From the NCBI GenBank assembly GCA_022511265.1, contig JAFLRX010000001.1:62001-126000 (forward strand): 64,000 bases of DNA, read 5' to 3'. The position numbers were made by a program, and so were the translations under genes. The notes beneath the pieces were generated by a model. The model saw only the letters and a list, made by a program, of their open reading frames with translations, ran no database searches and had not been told where the DNA came from. Below are positions 48,314-57,192 of this stretch, piece after piece; positions within the stretch are counted from its first letter, which is position 1, and each line of letters begins with the position of its first letter. This stretch comes from Eubacterium sp. Lineage in GTDB: Bacteria; Bacillota; Clostridia; Oscillospirales; Ruminococcaceae.

Positions 48314-49097
48314 TTTCCCTGTCCCGTTCGATCAATATTTTAATTGCCTCTACCGCGGCGCGTATTGCCCTGTCGCTGTCCATGCAGACAGTGTCCGACA
48401 GGCCTGCCTTGGTGCGTTCGACATTCCACAGCGCGGTAAACACCGCACCTGCTCTTACCCGCCTTGCCTGCGCCACCGAGAATATCGCCGCCGACTCCAT
48501 TTCCGAGGTAAGACAACCGCATTTTACATAAGCGTCCCAATTATTGCACAAGCTATATGATACCGGCATTTTTTCCGGCTCTATCTCACCGTAAAAGCTG
48601 TCCTTTGAGTGTACTACACCAACATGGCAACGTCTTCCGTCTATGTTTTCAGACAGACCGTCCCCCGCCGCTTTCAGCGCGCTGACAACCTCATAATCGG
48701 CAGCTGCCGGATATTCGGGCGGGATATATTCTTTGCTAGTCCCCTCGCTGCGTATAGACGCACTTGCTATCACAAGGTCGCCGCCGGACACCTTGATGTC
48801 CATACCGCCGCTTGTCCCTACCCTTATAAAGGTATGTACGCCGCAACGGATAAGCTCTTCTACAGCTATCGCGGCGGACGGACCGCCGATACCTGTTGAA
48901 CTAACGCTCACTTTTTCGCCCAACAGATACCCCGTATAGGTGGTAAACTCTCTGTTGGACGCGACAAATTCAGCGTTGTCAAGATATTTCGCGATAGCAG
49001 GTACACGCCCGGGATCTCCGGGCAGTATAGCGTATTTGCCGACGTCACCGTCTTTGATTTTTAAGTGAAATTGTATATCATCAGATAACAGTGCCAT
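48303..49097 (-). CDS. Nucleoside phosphorylase (uridine phosphorylase-like)
   Basis: YAILPGDPGRVPAIAKYLDNAEFVASNREFTTYTGYL...STGIGGPSAAIAVEEL...VRVGTSGGM. Confidence 0.92.
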   Translation of the reverse strand: MALLSDDIQFHLKIKDGDVGKYAILPGDPGRVPAIAKYLDNAEFVASNREFTTYTGYLLGEKVSVSSTGIGGPSAAIAVEELIRCGVHTFIRVGTSGGMDIKVSGGDLVIASASIRSEGTSKEYIPPEYPAAADYEVVSALKAAGDGLSENIDGRRCHVGVVHSKDSFYGEIEPEKMPVSYSLCNNWDAYVKCGCLTSEMESAAIFSVAQARRVRAGAVFTALWNVERTKAGLSDTVCMDSDRAIRAAVEAIKILIERDRENGV

Positions 49098-49100
49098 TTT

Positions 49101-49595
49101 TCAGCCTTTCTTCTTGTTTTTGCCGGATGAGGATTTTGAGGATTTTTTTTGCGGCTCCGCCGGGGCGGTAGTACCGCCGAGGATAGAGGGAGCGGCGGCA
49201 TTTTTGCGCTTTTCACGCTCGTCCAGCCCTTCGTGTATCTTATTCCAGTTGCCGAATATCGCGATAAGTATATTAAGCACGGTTATCACCAGCATCGGCA
49301 AATAAAGCTCTCTTGCGGTGCCCTGTAACAACTCGTGCAGGATAAACACACATATCATACCGCCAAAGGACATTGCCGCTGCGATTACGTACTTTTTAAG
49401 CATCACCAAAAAAGTCGGGACAACATATAACAACGCGGTAAAGATTATCCAGAATATTATATAACCTTCTATCCCGTTGGTTTGGGCAACACCGGAAACG
49501 AAGGTTGACAGACCGCCGAATATGTTGAACACTATCGCTATCGCGCCGGTAGCTATCATCAAAAGAATTTTCAAAACAATAACAAAAGCTTTCAT
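49101..49595 (-). CDS. Hypothetical membrane protein with Lys/Ser-rich tail
   Basis: Four predicted TM segments; C-terminus KKSSKSSSGKNKKKG. Confidence 0.75.
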   Translation of the reverse strand: MKAFVIVLKILLMIATGAIAIVFNIFGGLSTFVSGVAQTNGIEGYIIFWIIFTALLYVVPTFLVMLKKYVIAAAMSFGGMICVFILHELLQGTARELYLPMLVITVLNILIAIFGNWNKIHEGLDEREKRKNAAAPSILGGTTAPAEPQKKSSKSSSGKNKKKG

Positions 49596-49954
49596 AATAA
49601 TTTCCTTTATAATATATTATCCTTACGTCACTGCATTTTATCATCGAATTTTCAAATACGTAAAGCCGCGTGCCGTACTTCATAATAATACCACAATTTA
49701 CGCCTAATGTCAATCGGCAGGGCGGATTTGCACATTTATATAACATAGAATTTTCAGATAAAAATCGGTAAAAATATATGAAAGACGATGTTATTTTTTT
49801 CATTTTCCGCAACAGATACTATCCGTAGTTTCCATATCAGTAAAATCATAAAATTAAGAAATACCTATTATAAAAATTTCGGTCGGGCAAATATTATGTT
49901 TGTGATTTTCATTCGCAAATTTCGCTATTCGCAAATATTGCAAGGAGTGGTAAG

Positions 49955-51178
49955 ATGAAAAAAATAAGATCCTTTCTTCCCACCGCTCTGTCTTTAGTTA
50001 CGGCTATAATGCTTGCCGTATCGGCACATATAGACAATACGCTTGACAACGGCTGTTATATAAATAAAGACGGAGACATCGGGATAATATCCTCAGCGGG
50101 GTTTACCGCGGAGTTTAAGCAATCAGCGCTGCTGCCTGACGGCAGCCGTGAATATAAAGCTGACGTAAAGCTGTTCGGCATGATACCTGTAAAGACTGTG
50201 ACCGCAGTAACGGAAGAGCGTCCGTATCTTATACCGTGCGGTACGCCGTTCGGGATAAAGCTGCTGACCGACGGTGTGATAGTCACCGACTTCGGTCAGG
50301 TAAACCGCAGCACGGACATATTCGAGCTTTCCCCTGCCGGAAAGGCGGGTTTGCAAGCGGGCGACATCATAACACACATTAACGGCGAAAAGGTCACCTC
50401 TTCAAAGCAGTTTACCGAGCTTGTGGCAAAGGACAAAGAAAAAACAGAAATCCAATATACCCGTGACGGCGTGTCCCACACCGCTACAGCTATACCCGAG
50501 GTTGACAGTGAGGGCAACCTAAAGCTGGGGCTGTGGGTAAGAGACAGCACCGCGGGCATCGGCACTATGACTTATTACGACGCAGAATCGGGCATATTTG
50601 CCGGGTTAGGACACGCGGTATGCGATGTTGACACCGGGGAAATTTTGCCGCTGAGAAAGGGCGAGATAGTCCCGGCGACCATTACCGAGGTAAAAAAGAG
50701 CACCGACGGTCTGCCGGGCGAGCTGTGCGGCAATCTGCTCTCCAACACAGTCACCGGAACAATAAGCAAGAATTCATCCTGCGGGCTGTTCGGCTATAGC
50801 AGTCTATGCCCTGTATCGGAAGAAGCAATGCCCATGGCATTCAAAAACGAGGCGCATACAGGCAGGGCATATATTATCACTACAATAAACGACGCCCCCG
50901 CAAAGCGTTATGAAATTGAGATAGAAAGCATAGATATGTCTAACCGTGATAACAAAAACCTTGTTATAAAGGTCACCGATAATGAATTGCTGAGCCAAAC
51001 AGGCGGCATAGTACAGGGTATGAGCGGCAGCCCGATAATACAGGACGATATGCTGATTGGCGCGGTGACCCATGTTTTCATAAACGAACCGACCAAAGGC
51101 TACGGCATTTTCGCAGAGACTATGTATAAAGAGGCAGGCGAACTTAACTCTTACGCACAGAGACCGCAGGCCGCATAA
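49955..51178 (+). CDS. spoIVB: SpoIVB peptidase
   Basis: PDZ domain SPAGKAGLQAGDIITHINGEKV; peptidase QGMSGSPIIQDDMLIGAVTHVF. Confidence 0.94.
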   Translation: MKKIRSFLPTALSLVTAIMLAVSAHIDNTLDNGCYINKDGDIGIISSAGFTAEFKQSALLPDGSREYKADVKLFGMIPVKTVTAVTEERPYLIPCGTPFGIKLLTDGVIVTDFGQVNRSTDIFELSPAGKAGLQAGDIITHINGEKVTSSKQFTELVAKDKEKTEIQYTRDGVSHTATAIPEVDSEGNLKLGLWVRDSTAGIGTMTYYDAESGIFAGLGHAVCDVDTGEILPLRKGEIVPATITEVKKSTDGLPGELCGNLLSNTVTGTISKNSSCGLFGYSSLCPVSEEAMPMAFKNEAHTGRAYIITTINDAPAKRYEIEIESIDMSNRDNKNLVIKVTDNELLSQTGGIVQGMSGSPIIQDDMLIGAVTHVFINEPTKGYGIFAETMYKEAGELNSYAQRPQAA

Positions 51179-51180
51179 CA

Positions 51181-51216
51181 GAAAGAGTCCCAACGGGTAT
51201 CCGCCGGGACTCTTTC
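51181..51216. terminator. Bidirectional terminator between spoIVB and spoIVA
   Basis: gaaagagtccc...gggactctttc. Confidence 0.85.
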
Positions 51217-51217
51217 A

Positions 51218-52693
51218 TTATAAGATTATACAGATCAATCCGTTACAGCCGTCGTTTATTATGCGCTGGATAGTCTCCTGCAGCTTTCCGCGTGCGTCTG
51301 TCGGCATACGGTACAGCTTGTTGCGCAATCCCTCGTTCACCAGCTCGTGCAGCGATTTACCGAAAATGTTGCTCTCCCATATTTTGGTTGGGTTTTCCTC
51401 ATACTCGTTAAGCAGATATCTTACCAAGTCCTCAGACTGCTTTTCACTCCCCACTATCGGGTTTACCTCGGTGGTTATATCTGCCAGCATCATGTGCACC
51501 GACGGTGCTGACGCTTTCAGACGTACGCCGTACTTTCCGCCCTGTTTGATTATCTCAGGTTCTTCCAGCTTTAGCTCTTCCAGCCCCGGCATAACTATAC
51601 CGTAGCCTGTCGCCTGCACCTCATCCAGAGCGGCCTTGACTTTCTCATACTTTTTCTTTATCGCCGCCAGCTCTATCATGCACGGCATAAGGTCACTTTC
51701 ATCGTTAAGCTCAAGTCCCGTGGTCTCACCAAGTATCTGATAAAACAGCTCGTTTGCGACATTTATCGTGACATAGCCTGCACCTGTGCCGAGATCGGCA
51801 TTATCTACCATACAGCCGGTGATACACTCACAGTCCAGCATCCCCTCGGCAAACCTTTTGATACAACCCATATCTGCCGCACAGGCAGCGGAATTTCTGA
51901 TGGTGTCAAACACCTGTTTCTTCAGCCAATGGTCTTTATCCAATGCGGTCAGCCATTTGGGCATTTTGATATTTATCTGCTTTACCGGGAACTGGAGCAG
52001 TACTGTCTTTAGTATATCCTTGATATCCTCTTCTCCGATGTCAAGGCAGTTTACCGCGGTGACAGGCTTATGGTACTTCTCCGTCAGCTCTGCGGCGAGC
52101 GCCTGTGCCTCCTCACTGTTGGGGTCCTTGCAGTTGAGCACTACGACAAAAGGCTTGTTGATGGATTCCAGCTCAGCTATAACACGTTCTTCCGCCTCGG
52201 CGTATTCCTCGCGCGGGATATCGGTTATACTGCCGTCTGTGGTGACCACCAGACCGATGGTGCTATGCTCGGTTATCACCTTCTGCGTGCCTACCTCTGC
52301 CGCCATATTGAAAGGTATCTCCTCGTCAAACCACGGTGTCATCACCATTCTGGGTGCTTCATTTTCGATATAGCCTATCGCGCTGGGCACTATGTAGCCG
52401 ACGCAGTCTATCAGCCGCACGTTCATTGTGGTGCTGTCCTCCAGCACCATATTGACCGCCTCTTCCGGGACGAATTTCGGCTCGGTGGTCATTATCGTTT
52501 TGCCCGCCGCAGACTGCGGCAGTTCGTCAATGGCTCTTTCCCGCACATAGTCGCTCCCGATACCCGGGATGACAAGCACATTCATAAACTTGCTGATAAA
52601 GGTGGATTTGCCGGAGCGTACCGGTCCTACCACTCCTATATAAATATTTCCCTGTGTCCGTGCGGATATATCCTTGTAAATAGATTGAGGCAT
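51218..52693 (-). CDS. spoIVA: Stage IV sporulation protein A (coat morphogenetic ATPase)
   Basis: MPQSIYKDISARTQGNIYIGVVGPVRSGKSTFISKFM. Confidence 0.97.
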   Translation of the reverse strand: MPQSIYKDISARTQGNIYIGVVGPVRSGKSTFISKFMNVLVIPGIGSDYVRERAIDELPQSAAGKTIMTTEPKFVPEEAVNMVLEDSTTMNVRLIDCVGYIVPSAIGYIENEAPRMVMTPWFDEEIPFNMAAEVGTQKVITEHSTIGLVVTTDGSITDIPREEYAEAEERVIAELESINKPFVVVLNCKDPNSEEAQALAAELTEKYHKPVTAVNCLDIGEEDIKDILKTVLLQFPVKQINIKMPKWLTALDKDHWLKKQVFDTIRNSAACAADMGCIKRFAEGMLDCECITGCMVDNADLGTGAGYVTINVANELFYQILGETTGLELNDESDLMPCMIELAAIKKKYEKVKAALDEVQATGYGIVMPGLEELKLEEPEIIKQGGKYGVRLKASAPSVHMMLADITTEVNPIVGSEKQSEDLVRYLLNEYEENPTKIWESNIFGKSLHELVNEGLRNKLYRMPTDARGKLQETIQRIINDGCNGLICIIL

Positions 52694-52762
52694 ATTTACT
52701 CCTTTTCTCCGCACGTTTACTTATTTTCCTTGTTTCCGTGCGGAAAAACAAGGCTTTTCAGC

Positions 52763-54307
52763 TTAAACTATCGGGATAAGCAGCATGCCGGCAGGCACCG
52801 TGTCTCCCTCAATATCATTCTCAGCCCGTATCTGCTCGCAGTCGGTGTTGTACTGCTTTGCAATGCTCCATACATCCTCGTTTTCCTCGGCAAAATAGAG
52901 CTTTAGACTGTATTCGTTATTCTTCTTTTTAGGCGCTTCGGTGTTGATGTTGATCTCCTTGACAACCTCTATGCTGCCTGTCTGATACAGCACGCCCTGC
53001 ATAGAAATGCTTACCCGCAGTTCTATTTCACTTTCCGAGGTAATGCTGTAGCTAACCGACGCGACCTGTAAGAACGGGTCTATGCTGCTGTCCTCGTTCA
53101 GTCCGCTGACCTGCACCGACAACTCGAACGGCTGCACCTTTTCAATAAACACCGGCTGTCCGCTCTCCAGTCTTGCCAGCACCTGATAGGATGCCTGACC
53201 GCATACTACCAGCTCTTCCGATGACTTTCCGCGGCAGGTGAGATTATTCAACTCGCAGCGTGCGTCTATCACGCTCTGCGGCGCGCCCTGGGTACATTCT
53301 GCCGTTTCCTTGAGTGTGAGCGTCTGAGAGATGTAGCGCGGATTTGTCTCGGTTCTTATCGAGGCTGTGGTAAACTCACTCTCATAATCGGTTGAATACA
53401 TATCGGTCACGGGATATACAGTCTGTTCTATATTCGCCAGCACGCTCGCCTCTGCCGATATATCACAGGTAAAGATGCGGCTTTCACTCTCGCCGGTCTG
53501 CTTTAAGGATAAGTCGCAGGACAGTATGTTGAACTGCGCATAGCTGCTGTGCTTGTCTGTGATACCCTCCGCATCGATTATCTGACTGAGCGGTATGTCC
53601 GCTTCCATTATCTCGGTGCTTACTTCACCGTCGTTTTCGATAAGGTACAATGCCTTCAGCTTTACCTCGCCCTTTAAGATGACCTTATCCTCTATCACCT
53701 TGCAATCGCTTACGCTGCTGACAGTGTCGCAGCTTACCACCGATTTTACTGTGCCGCGCGCCTCGCTGACCTCGATATCCTCACGCGCAATGAACTGCTT
53801 TTTAACGGTTATCTTCTTACCGCCGCAGGGTACGGGGGTGTTCTTCACCTGTACGCCGTTGCCCTTTGCCCCGGAGATTATCTCGGTCATACGACTGTTG
53901 GTGACCTTTACCTTACAGCTTATCGCACCCCTAACGTCCAGCCGTCTGCCTGATATTGCCCTGACCGTGCAGTAATCGGTCTTGGGTATTATTGTCGCCG
54001 ACGCGCCCTCCGCCTCTTTAGAAAGGTCGATGGTCTTGGAAAAGGTATATCTGTGCTCAACACAGTTGAGGTTGTTGCTGTTCTCACTGAGATACAGCGC
54101 GGAGATATACACGATACCGTCGCATATCAGCTTGTCGCCGGAAATGTTGTAAGAAACAATGCCCGGTTTCAAAGAGCATTTGAGTATCTTAAAAATGTCC
54201 GGATAATAGTCCGGCAGTATGTAGTCAAACTCTACGCCCTGCTCCGCCGTACCGTCGTATATAACCTCGTTCAGATATAACGGCTCCTTTGAAATTGATA
54301 AATCCAT
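52763..54307 (-). CDS. SPOCS (DUF3794) repeat protein with C-terminal LysM
   Basis: Multiple DUF3794-like segments (FDYILPDYYPDIFKILKCSLKP...) and LysM-like LYFAEENEDVWSIAKQYNTDCEQIRAENDIEGDTVPAGMLLIPI. Confidence 0.9.
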   Translation of the reverse strand: MDLSISKEPLYLNEVIYDGTAEQGVEFDYILPDYYPDIFKILKCSLKPGIVSYNISGDKLICDGIVYISALYLSENSNNLNCVEHRYTFSKTIDLSKEAEGASATIIPKTDYCTVRAISGRRLDVRGAISCKVKVTNSRMTEIISGAKGNGVQVKNTPVPCGGKKITVKKQFIAREDIEVSEARGTVKSVVSCDTVSSVSDCKVIEDKVILKGEVKLKALYLIENDGEVSTEIMEADIPLSQIIDAEGITDKHSSYAQFNILSCDLSLKQTGESESRIFTCDISAEASVLANIEQTVYPVTDMYSTDYESEFTTASIRTETNPRYISQTLTLKETAECTQGAPQSVIDARCELNNLTCRGKSSEELVVCGQASYQVLARLESGQPVFIEKVQPFELSVQVSGLNEDSSIDPFLQVASVSYSITSESEIELRVSISMQGVLYQTGSIEVVKEININTEAPKKKNNEYSLKLYFAEENEDVWSIAKQYNTDCEQIRAENDIEGDTVPAGMLLIPIV

Positions 54308-54445
54308 ATAATCCTCCTTTTAGCTGATCTCCCGCACGCTGTCGCGCAACGGTTGTCTTAACCTAATATATGTTTGTCACGGACATAATATGCCGCATGT
54401 ACGATTTAATTAGCACTAACATAAAAACTGTTTTTTTCGGCACAC

Positions 54446-54474
54446 AAAAAAGGCACCCCGTAGGGTGCCTTTAA
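54446..54474 (-). terminator. Rho-independent terminator downstream of divIC
   Basis: aaaggcaccc-tacg-gggtgcctttttt on minus strand. Confidence 0.9.
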
Positions 54475-54484
54475 CTGTTAGTAT

Positions 54485-54799
54485 TTAATTTGCGGGAACT
54501 ATGTAATATATCCTTTCCTCCGGCTGGGCATATCCGAGTTTATCTCTTGCGATGTTCTCGATGTATTCTACCTTATATTCATCCTTTGAATAACGGATAA
54601 GCATTTCGTTTTCTGCGTCTATCTCATCTCTCTGTGCGGATAAAGCTGCAAGCTCGTTGTTTTTCTGCGCAATCTCCACCTGTACCGCTACAAAATTATA
54701 AAAGCATACGCCTAAAGCGATGACGAACACCGGAATAAGGAGGAAAAATAATTTACTGTTCTTTTTTAACTTTAGCTTTAATTTTTTGTTTTCCGGCAA
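54485..54799 (-). CDS. divIC: Septum formation initiator (DivIC/FtsB family)
   Basis: Single TM, coiled coil, ARDKLGYAQPEERIYYIV. Confidence 0.88.
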   Translation of the reverse strand: MPENKKLKLKLKKNSKLFFLLIPVFVIALGVCFYNFVAVQVEIAQKNNELAALSAQRDEIDAENEMLIRYSKDEYKVEYIENIARDKLGYAQPEERIYYIVPAN

Positions 54800-55301
54800 T
54801 TATTTCATCTCCTCTTGCTGTATTATCATTATGATTATACAACATATTGTGTTTGCTTTTCAAGTTATTAAGCCGATTTTTAAGCTTAGCGGACAATAAT
54901 TTGTACACTTTACCAAAGCGCGCGCCTAAAAAATGTGCAAATTTACCAATGGCTTTTTTGACAGGACGGAAAATAAACCTTATTATTTTGGAAAAAGCCG
55001 ATAAAATCAGCGTGTACAGCTTTTTTATCAGCCGTCCGACCGTCAGAAAATATACCGCCGCGCCCACTGCCGCGCTGACAAGATACAGCAACCTGAACTG
55101 TCCATTGCCTATCTCCATGGAAAAACCAAACAAGATAAACCCACACAGCGACAGATACAACGTATCCTCTATACCGGTGACTATCACGCCGTGCGGCAGA
55201 CAAAACCGCAGCAATCTTAATATTTCATATCCCAGCCCTAAAAAAGCCCCGCAGACTATAAAATATAAAAACTGCTCATACAATGGAGTTTCAACATTCA
55301 T
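54753..55301 (-). CDS. yabQ: Spore cortex biosynthesis protein YabQ
   Basis: LYEQFLYFIVCGAFLGLGYEILRLLRFCLPHG; located between yabP and divIC. Confidence 0.88.
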   Translation of the reverse strand: MNVETPLYEQFLYFIVCGAFLGLGYEILRLLRFCLPHGVIVTGIEDTLYLSLCGFILFGFSMEIGNGQFRLLYLVSAAVGAAVYFLTVGRLIKKLYTLILSAFSKIIRFIFRPVKKAIGKFAHFLGARFGKVYKLLSAKLKNRLNNLKSKHNMLYNHNDNTARGDEIIAGKQKIKAKVKKEQ

Positions 55302-55312
55302 ACGCCGCCCCC

Positions 55313-55579
55313 CTATCTGAACAGCCGCGATATGAAGTTGTCTGCGGTTTTCTCGCGGTTTTCGGCAAAGCTGAGCGTTTTCACATATCCGCTGACGGTG
55401 ACGGTGGCATCCCTCTCAAATGCGTTTTTCAGCTCCAGACCGCTGCCTGTCACCGTGAGGTCGCCGAGATTGGTGAACATAACAATCTCGTTGTCGGTAT
55501 AGCTGAGTATCTCGTTAACGCCGGTCAGCGTAAGCGTGCGCCTGTCCCTTAGCGTCAAAAGCTGTGTATTGTCAGACAT
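55313..55579 (-). CDS. yabP: Sporulation protein YabP
   Basis: LTLRDRRTLTLTGVNEILSYTDNEIVMFTNLGDLTVTGSGLEL. Confidence 0.92.
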   Translation of the reverse strand: MSDNTQLLTLRDRRTLTLTGVNEILSYTDNEIVMFTNLGDLTVTGSGLELKNAFERDATVTVSGYVKTLSFAENREKTADNFISRLFR

Positions 55580-55661
55580 AATAAATCTTCCCTCCGCTTT
55601 AATGGTTGTACATTAAATACTATTCGGGAAGATCTTAAAATATTCTGCTTGTACTTTATTC

Positions 55662-55901
55662 CTACACGACCTCGTATAAATCGGCGGCGCCGTCCTTACC
55701 CACAACTTCGACGACCTTCAACACCTTTACTTTAAGCGGTGTTCTGCCCATATTTATCTCTATGATATCATTTACCTTAACGTCATAGGACGCGCGGGCT
55801 ATCTTGCCGTTTACCGATATTTTTTCGGCGTCACATGCCTCATTTGCAACTGTCCTGCGCTTTATAAGGCGGGACACCTTCAGATATTTATCAAGTCTCA
55901 T
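55662..55901 (-). CDS. rqcP: S4 domain RNA-binding protein (RqcP/YabO-like)
   Basis: MRLDKYLKVSRLIKRRTVANEACDAEKISVNGKIARASYDVKVND. Confidence 0.9.
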   Translation of the reverse strand: MRLDKYLKVSRLIKRRTVANEACDAEKISVNGKIARASYDVKVNDIIEINMGRTPLKVKVLKVVEVVGKDGAADLYEVV

Positions 55902-55935
55902 TTTTTACCTTTCAATAACATCATAAAAAAACACA

Positions 55936-55960
55936 GCGGAGACGGAAAAACCGTCTCCGC
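55936..55960 (-). terminator. Rho-independent terminator of HU gene
   Basis: gcggagacgg-ttttt-ccgtctccgc followed by TGTGTTTTTTTA on minus strand. Confidence 0.9.
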
Positions 55961-55976
55961 ATAATTTAAGCTTTAA

Positions 55977-56252
55977 TTACTTAGCAACTGCGTCTTTTAA
56001 TGCGCTGCCTGCCTTGAATGCAGGAACCTTAGATGCAGGAATCTTGATCTTCTTCTTGGTCTGGGGGTTGATACCCTCGCGTGCTGCACGCTCGCGAACT
56101 TCAAATGTACCAAAGCCTACCAGCTGGATCTTTTCGCCATCAGCAAGGGTCTCCTTGATGCTGTCTACAACGGCGTTGATTGCCTTTTCTGCATCCTTCT
56201 TGGTGAGGTCAGCCTTCTCTGCTACCTTTGCTACTAATTCTGCTTTTGTCAT
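55977..56252 (-). CDS. hup: HU family DNA-binding protein
   Basis: [69 protein letters not shown]. Confidence 0.97.
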   Translation of the reverse strand: MTKAELVAKVAEKADLTKKDAEKAINAVVDSIKETLADGEKIQLVGFGTFEVRERAAREGINPQTKKKIKIPASKVPAFKAGSALKDAVAK

Positions 56253-56309
56253 GTGTGTAATCCTCCATTAAAAATTATATATAATGCTTAAAGAAAAGCA
56301 TATAAAACA

Positions 56310-57107
56310 TTATTCACCCTGTCCTATGACAGTACCGAACAGCTTGTCCAGCTCTTCGTCGGACAGATCATCCAGCTTTTTCCCGCTGTTAATGACCTGT
56401 TGCTCAATATCCCTAAATCGAATTATAAACTTATTTATCGCAAATGTCAAGGCTTTTTCGCTATCTTTTTTGATAAAACGTGATAAAATACAGCATGCAA
56501 ACAAAAGATTGCCAAATCGTTCCTCAATTTCTTCCTCTTTTTTGTTTAATATTGACAAACTAAGATTTTCAGTGCAGGTTTTTACCCATTCCAATGCCTG
56601 TTCTTTATCATCAAAAGACAGTCCGGCATCGGACGACCGCTTTGCTATCTTCTGCCCTCTCATCAGTGCGGGCAGGATATCCGGCACACTGTCAAGAGAA
56701 GATACCGCGTTTTCTTGATTTTTGGACGCCTTTTTCAGCTTTTCCCAGTTTACCAGTACCTCGTCAGAATTTTCCACGCTGACATCGCCGAAAACATGAG
56801 GATGACGGTAAATCATCTTTTTGGTGACCTCGTCTACTGCGTCGCCAAAATTAAAGCTGCCCTGCTCGGTCTCTATCTGACAATGGAACACCGCCTGAAA
56901 CAGCAGGTCGCCCAGCTCTTCTCTTAGCATGGCGGCGTCTTCCTTGTCGATGGCCTCCATAACCTCGTATGCCTCTTCAAGGACATTCATACGGATGGTC
57001 TTATGATCCTGCTCACGATCCCATACACATCCGTTTTCAGAACGGAGAATGCGTGTAACCTCCAGCAGATCGTTTATATCATATCTATCCTTTAACTCAA
57101 AACTCAA
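56310..57107 (-). CDS. mazG: Nucleoside triphosphate pyrophosphohydrolase MazG (start uncertain, TTG 57107 or GTG 57116)
   Basis: CVWDREQDHKTIRMNVLEEAYEVMEAIDKEDAAMLREELGDLLFQAVFH; the 57191 start adds an implausible N-terminus. Confidence 0.92.
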   Translation of the reverse strand: MSFELKDRYDINDLLEVTRILRSENGCVWDREQDHKTIRMNVLEEAYEVMEAIDKEDAAMLREELGDLLFQAVFHCQIETEQGSFNFGDAVDEVTKKMIYRHPHVFGDVSVENSDEVLVNWEKLKKASKNQENAVSSLDSVPDILPALMRGQKIAKRSSDAGLSFDDKEQALEWVKTCTENLSLSILNKKEEEIEERFGNLLFACCILSRFIKKDSEKALTFAINKFIIRFRDIEQQVINSGKKLDDLSDEELDKLFGTVIGQGE

Positions 57108-57192
57108 TTTTTCCACTCCCGGAAATATATTACAGTTTTTATGATAACAAATTGCATATATAATAATACCCCAAAAGCACCCGATATGCAAG

